Shown here: in pieces, positions 5,755 through 8,192 of the stretch
How positions within the stretch are numbered: position 1 is the first letter of the stretch
Layout: every line of letters starts with the position of its first letter
NCBI GenBank assembly: GCA_026997055.1
Contig: JALWJU010000031.1
Location: 1-8,192, forward strand
Source of the DNA: Paracoccaceae bacterium
Lineage (GTDB): Bacteria; Pseudomonadota; Alphaproteobacteria; Rhodobacterales; Rhodobacteraceae
Direction of reading: 5' to 3'
DNA length: 8,192 nucleotides
The notes under the pieces: generated by a model
What the model was told of the DNA's origin: nothing
Databases searched by the model: none
The model's input: only the letters and a program-made list of their open reading frames with translations
Program-made: the position numbers and the translations under genes

Positions 5755-5794
5755 ATGCCCCGGCGAGTATTGCCGCTCCCGGACTGCCGGGCAT
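5755..5794. terminator. Hairpin between convergent genes, possible bidirectional terminator
   Basis: ATGCCCCGGC (5755-5764) and GCCGGGCAT (5786-5794) pair over nine base pairs with a single bulged C, around a 21-nt loop. It fills most of the 58-nt gap between the convergent chemoreceptor and folD stop codons. There is no T-run on either side, so termination is inferred from position and symmetry. Confidence 0.4.
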
Positions 5795-5800
5795 ATCAGC

Positions 5801-6694
5801 TCAGGCGGTCAGGCCTTCGGGCTCCGGCAGGCCATTGGCGCGGCAGCAGGCGGTCAGCGTATTGGCCAGCAGACAGGCGATGGTCATCGGCCCCACCCCG
5901 CCGGGCACCGGGGTAATGGCGCCGGCGACCTGCGATGCGCTGGCAAAGTCCACATCCCCCACCAGGCGACTGCCGCCTTCGGGCTTCTCGATGCGGTTGA
6001 TGCCCACATCTATCACCGTCGCGCCGGGCTTGATCCAGTCGCCCTTCACCATTTCGGGGCGCCCCACCGCGGCCACCACGATATCGGCCCGGCGCACTAC
6101 CTCCGGCAGGTCGCGGCTGCGGCTGTGAGCGATGGTCACGGTGCAATTGTCGCGCAGCAGCAGCTGGGCCATGGGCTTGCCGACGATATTCGAGCGCCCG
6201 ATCACCACCGCCTCCAGGCCCGACAAGCTGCCGTGATGATCGCGCAGCAGCATCAGGCATCCCAGCGGCGTGCAGGGCACAATCGCCTCCTGTCCGGTGG
6301 CCAGGCGCCCGGCGTTGAGGATGGTGAATCCGTCCACGTCCTTCTCGGGGCTGATCGCATTGATCACCCTGGCCTCGTCGATGTGACCCGGCAGCGGCAA
6401 TTGCACGAGGATGCCGTGTACGGCCGGATCGCTGTTCAGCCGGTCGACAAGCGCCAGAAGATCGGTCTCGGACGTATCCGCCGCCAGCCGGTGCTCGAAA
6501 GAATTCATCCCCACCTCGCGGGTCATCTTTCCCTTCGAGCGCACATAGACCTGGCTGGCCGGATCCTCGCCTGCCAGGACCACCGCCAGGCCAGGGGTGA
6601 TTCCATGCGCCGCCTGCAGGGCGCTTGCCCCGTCCGCAACCCGTGCGCGCAGCTCCGCCGCAAAGGTCTTTCCGTCCAGTATTCTTGCCGTCAT
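5801..6694 (-). CDS. folD: Bifunctional 5,10-methylene-THF dehydrogenase / 5,10-methenyl-THF cyclohydrolase
   Basis: FolD oxidises 5,10-methylene-THF with NADP and hydrolyses the methenyl product to 10-formyl-THF, or runs in reverse. The protein is 297 residues, the normal length. The N-terminal catalytic domain has the Tyr-Lys pair in YVRSKGK (Y50, K54), VQLPLPGHID (98-106) and the KDVDGF motif (118-123). The Rossmann domain has VVIGRSNIVGKP (163-174), HSRSRDL (190-196), VGRPEMVKGDWIKPGATVIDVG (210-231) and PVPGGVGPMT (262-271). ATG 6694 has AAGGA 5 nt upstream. An alternative ATG at 6712 overlaps the aroQ stop as TGATG and would add six residues; either start implies translational coupling with aroQ. 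It probably belongs to one operon with fhs and aroQ. All expected catalytic residues are present. Confidence 0.97.
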   Translation of the reverse strand: MTARILDGKTFAAELRARVADGASALQAAHGITPGLAVVLAGEDPASQVYVRSKGKMTREVGMNSFEHRLAADTSETDLLALVDRLNSDPAVHGILVQLPLPGHIDEARVINAISPEKDVDGFTILNAGRLATGQEAIVPCTPLGCLMLLRDHHGSLSGLEAVVIGRSNIVGKPMAQLLLRDNCTVTIAHSRSRDLPEVVRRADIVVAAVGRPEMVKGDWIKPGATVIDVGINRIEKPEGGSRLVGDVDFASASQVAGAITPVPGGVGPMTIACLLANTLTACCRANGLPEPEGLTA

Positions 6695-6711
6695 TCCTGT
6701 CCTTGCCTCCA

Positions 6712-7023
6712 TCAGGCCGCATTCGGCTTGCTCAGCGCCTTTTCCTCCCGCGCGATCGACCATTCTATCAGCGCCCGCCACATCCGTTCGACCATATCCG
6801 CATCCAGCCCTGCTTCTTCGGCCGCCCCACGCACATTGGCCACCACTTCCTCCACCCGCGAATCGATACGCGCCGCCAGTCCCTCGCGCCGCTTGATCTC
6901 CACCGCCCGGTCGATCATCGCCGCCCGCCGGGCCAGTGCCGATACCAGCACGCGATCAAGCGCATCTATCTCGCCGCGCAGTGCTGCCATGCCGGCAATC
7001 GGTTTCAGCGAATCGTCTTCCAT
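6712..7023 (-). CDS. Chorismate mutase, AroQ type (monofunctional, short)
   Basis: This enzyme rearranges chorismate to prephenate for phenylalanine and tyrosine synthesis. The 103-residue all-helical protein aligns without gaps to the E. coli P-protein mutase domain at an offset of five residues. R16, R33, K44, R56 and S89 match the E. coli active-site R11, R28, K39, R51 and S84. Position 93 is Glu where E. coli has Gln88, Val57 stands where E. coli has Glu52, and Ile53 where it has Asp48. The C-terminal helix has MWRALIEWSIAREE (81-94). There is no signal peptide, so it is not a secreted *AroQ. AAAGG lies 6 nt before the ATG. It sits between fhs and folD, with 17 nt to the folD ATG at 6694. 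An isochorismate pyruvate lyase (PchB-like) role is possible but unsupported: no salicylate or siderophore genes are near. Confidence 0.88.
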   Translation of the reverse strand: MEDDSLKPIAGMAALRGEIDALDRVLVSALARRAAMIDRAVEIKRREGLAARIDSRVEEVVANVRGAAEEAGLDADMVERMWRALIEWSIAREEKALSKPNAA

Positions 7024-7068
7024 GCACCACCTTTCACCTTTCCCGAAATACTCCCGCCGGCGGCTGTT

Positions 7069-7097
7069 GCCATAGCGGGCTCGATGCCCGGTATGGC
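7069..7097 (-). other. Strong intercistronic hairpin between fhs and the chorismate mutase gene
   Basis: GCCATAGCGGGC (7069-7080) and GCCCGGTATGGC (7086-7097) form a 12-bp stem with one internal mismatch and a 5-nt loop, 12 nt past the fhs stop on the transcribed (minus) strand. No U-tract follows, and the next gene starts 45 nt further on. A further 10-bp palindrome, CCGCCGGCGG, lies at 7054-7063. The hairpin could be a leaky terminator or an RNA stabiliser setting the fhs to aroQ-folD ratio. Confidence 0.6.
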
Positions 7098-7109
7098 GAC
7101 ACTTCCCCG

Positions 7110-8192
7110 CTAGAACAAGCCCTCGATCTCGCCCGCCTCGTTAAGATGTATCTCCAGCGCCGCGGGTTTCCTCGGCAGGCCCGGCATGGTCATGATCTCG
7201 CCACAGATCACCACCACGAAGCCGGCCCCGGCCGAAAGCCGCACCTCGCGGATCGGCACCGAATGGCCGGTGGGAGCGCCGCGAAGGTTGGGATCGGTGG
7301 AGAAACTGTACTGGGTCTTGGCCATGCAGATCGGCAGATGCCCGTAGCCCGCATCCTCCCATTCGCGCAGCTGGGCGCGGATCTTCTTGTCCGCCAGCAC
7401 CTCGTCGGCATGATACATGCGCTTGGCAATCACCTCGATCTTTTCGAACAGCCCCAGGTCGTCGGTATAAAGCGGCGCAAACTGGGCCACCTGCGCATCG
7501 GCGATCTCGGCCACCCGTGCCGCCAGTTCCTCGGCCCCCTCGCCGCCAAGCTCCCAGTGGCGGGCAACGATCGCCTCTGCCCCCTGGGCGGCGGCGCTTT
7601 CGCGGATCACGTCGATTTCGGCCTCGGTATCGGTGACGAAATGATTGATCGCCACCACCACCGGCACGCCGAAAGCCTTGAGATTGGCGATGTGGCGCGA
7701 CATGTTGGGGCAGCCCTCGGCCACGGCGGCGACATTTTCCTCGCCCAGATCCTCGCGCGCCACGCCCCCGTTCATCTTCATTGCCCTGACGGTGGCCACC
7801 AGCACCACCACGTCCGGGGCAAAGCCCGCCTTGCGGCAGACGATATCCATGAATTTTTCCCCCCCGAGATCGGCGCCGAAGCCCGCCTCCGTCACCACAT
7901 AGTCGGCAAGCTTCAGCGCCGTCCGCGTGGCGATGATCGAATTCGCCCCATGGGCGATATTGGCAAAGGGGCCGCCATGGACGAAGGCCGGGTTGTTCTC
8001 CAGCGTCTGCACCAGATTGGGCTGCATCGCGTCCTTCAGGAGCACCGTCATCGCCCCGTCGGCGCCGATATCTCGGGCATGGATCGGCTCGCGCTTGCGC
8101 GTATAGGCCACGATGATGTCGCCCAGACGCTTCTGCAGGTCCTCCAGGTCGTTGGCAAGGCACAGGATCGCCATGACCTCGCTGGCGACGGT
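7110..8192 (-). CDS. fhs: Formate-tetrahydrofolate ligase, C-terminal part (cut by window edge)
   Basis: Fhs joins formate to tetrahydrofolate at the cost of ATP, giving 10-formyl-THF. The last 360 residues are present; the family is about 555-560 long, so the N-terminal ~200 residues including the P-loop lie beyond the right edge. Diagnostic motifs, numbered from the first residue visible, are DAMQPNLVQTLE (54-65), VHGGPFANIAHGANS (71-85), TEAGFGADLGGEKF (100-113), TVRAMKMNGG (133-142), INHFVTDTEAEI (182-193), YGHLPICMAKTQYSFS (284-299) and the C-terminal GEIMTMPGLP (333-342). The frame stays open to base 8192, six codons past the internal Met at 8174. It is the first visible gene of the folate operon and supplies the substrate that FolD handles. 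Confidence 0.97.
   Translation of the reverse strand, partial: TVASEVMAILCLANDLEDLQKRLGDIIVAYTRKREPIHARDIGADGAMTVLLKDAMQPNLVQTLENNPAFVHGGPFANIAHGANSIIATRTALKLADYVVTEAGFGADLGGEKFMDIVCRKAGFAPDVVVLVATVRAMKMNGGVAREDLGEENVAAVAEGCPNMSRHIANLKAFGVPVVVAINHFVTDTEAEIDVIRESAAAQGAEAIVARHWELGGEGAEELAARVAEIADAQVAQFAPLYTDDLGLFEKIEVIAKRMYHADEVLADKKIRAQLREWEDAGYGHLPICMAKTQYSFSTDPNLRGAPTGHSVPIREVRLSAGAGFVVVICGEIMTMPGLPRKPAALEIHLNEAGEIEGLF

Noticed and set aside
5796..6722. Out-of-frame minus-strand open frame across folD
   Set aside because: Gly/Arg/Pro-rich shadow; the folD frame has every family motif.
7141..8163. Second minus-strand open frame across fhs
   Set aside because: Gly/Arg-rich shadow of the clearly identified fhs frame.

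Overview
The window is GC-rich, densely coded, and has long spurious open frames opposite the real genes. The gene content points to an alphaproteobacterium, most likely of the Rhodobacterales/Paracoccaceae. The pointers are a short-type PutA divergent from an Lrp-type PutR, and a fhs / chorismate mutase / folD folate cluster. The taxonomic call is an inference from gene content and protein style, not from a marker gene.

Layout. (1) 1-926: proline catabolism. The 5' end of putA (minus strand, cut by the window edge) diverges from putR (plus strand). Their 79-bp spacer holds a perfect -10 box for putA and a 10-bp palindrome. (2) 1101-2723, minus: a roughly 540-residue multi-pass membrane protein with a C-terminal soluble domain, resembling GT-C-type glycosyltransferases but not confidently assignable. 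(3) 2724-2864: a divergent control region with two well-spaced sigma70-like promoters and an inverted repeat between them. (4) 2865-5742, plus: a 444-residue AAA+ ATPase with a winged-helix-like N-terminus, then a 472-residue soluble methyl-accepting chemotaxis-type protein whose sensor domain is C-terminal. (5) 5801-8192, minus: an apparent C1/folate operon in the order fhs (N-terminus off the window), aroQ-type chorismate mutase, folD. It converges on the chemoreceptor gene.

How the genes work together. PutR is expected to activate putA in response to proline. Fhs and FolD together interconvert formate, 10-formyl-THF, 5,10-methenyl-THF and 5,10-methylene-THF, with a shikimate-branch enzyme encoded between them. 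The least understood part is the middle: an uncharacterised AAA+ ATPase upstream of a cytoplasmic chemoreceptor and divergent from a membrane glycosyltransferase-like gene. This is the best candidate here for something undescribed, although the functional link between these genes is inference. No rRNA, tRNA, CRISPR array, insertion sequence or prophage signal was seen.
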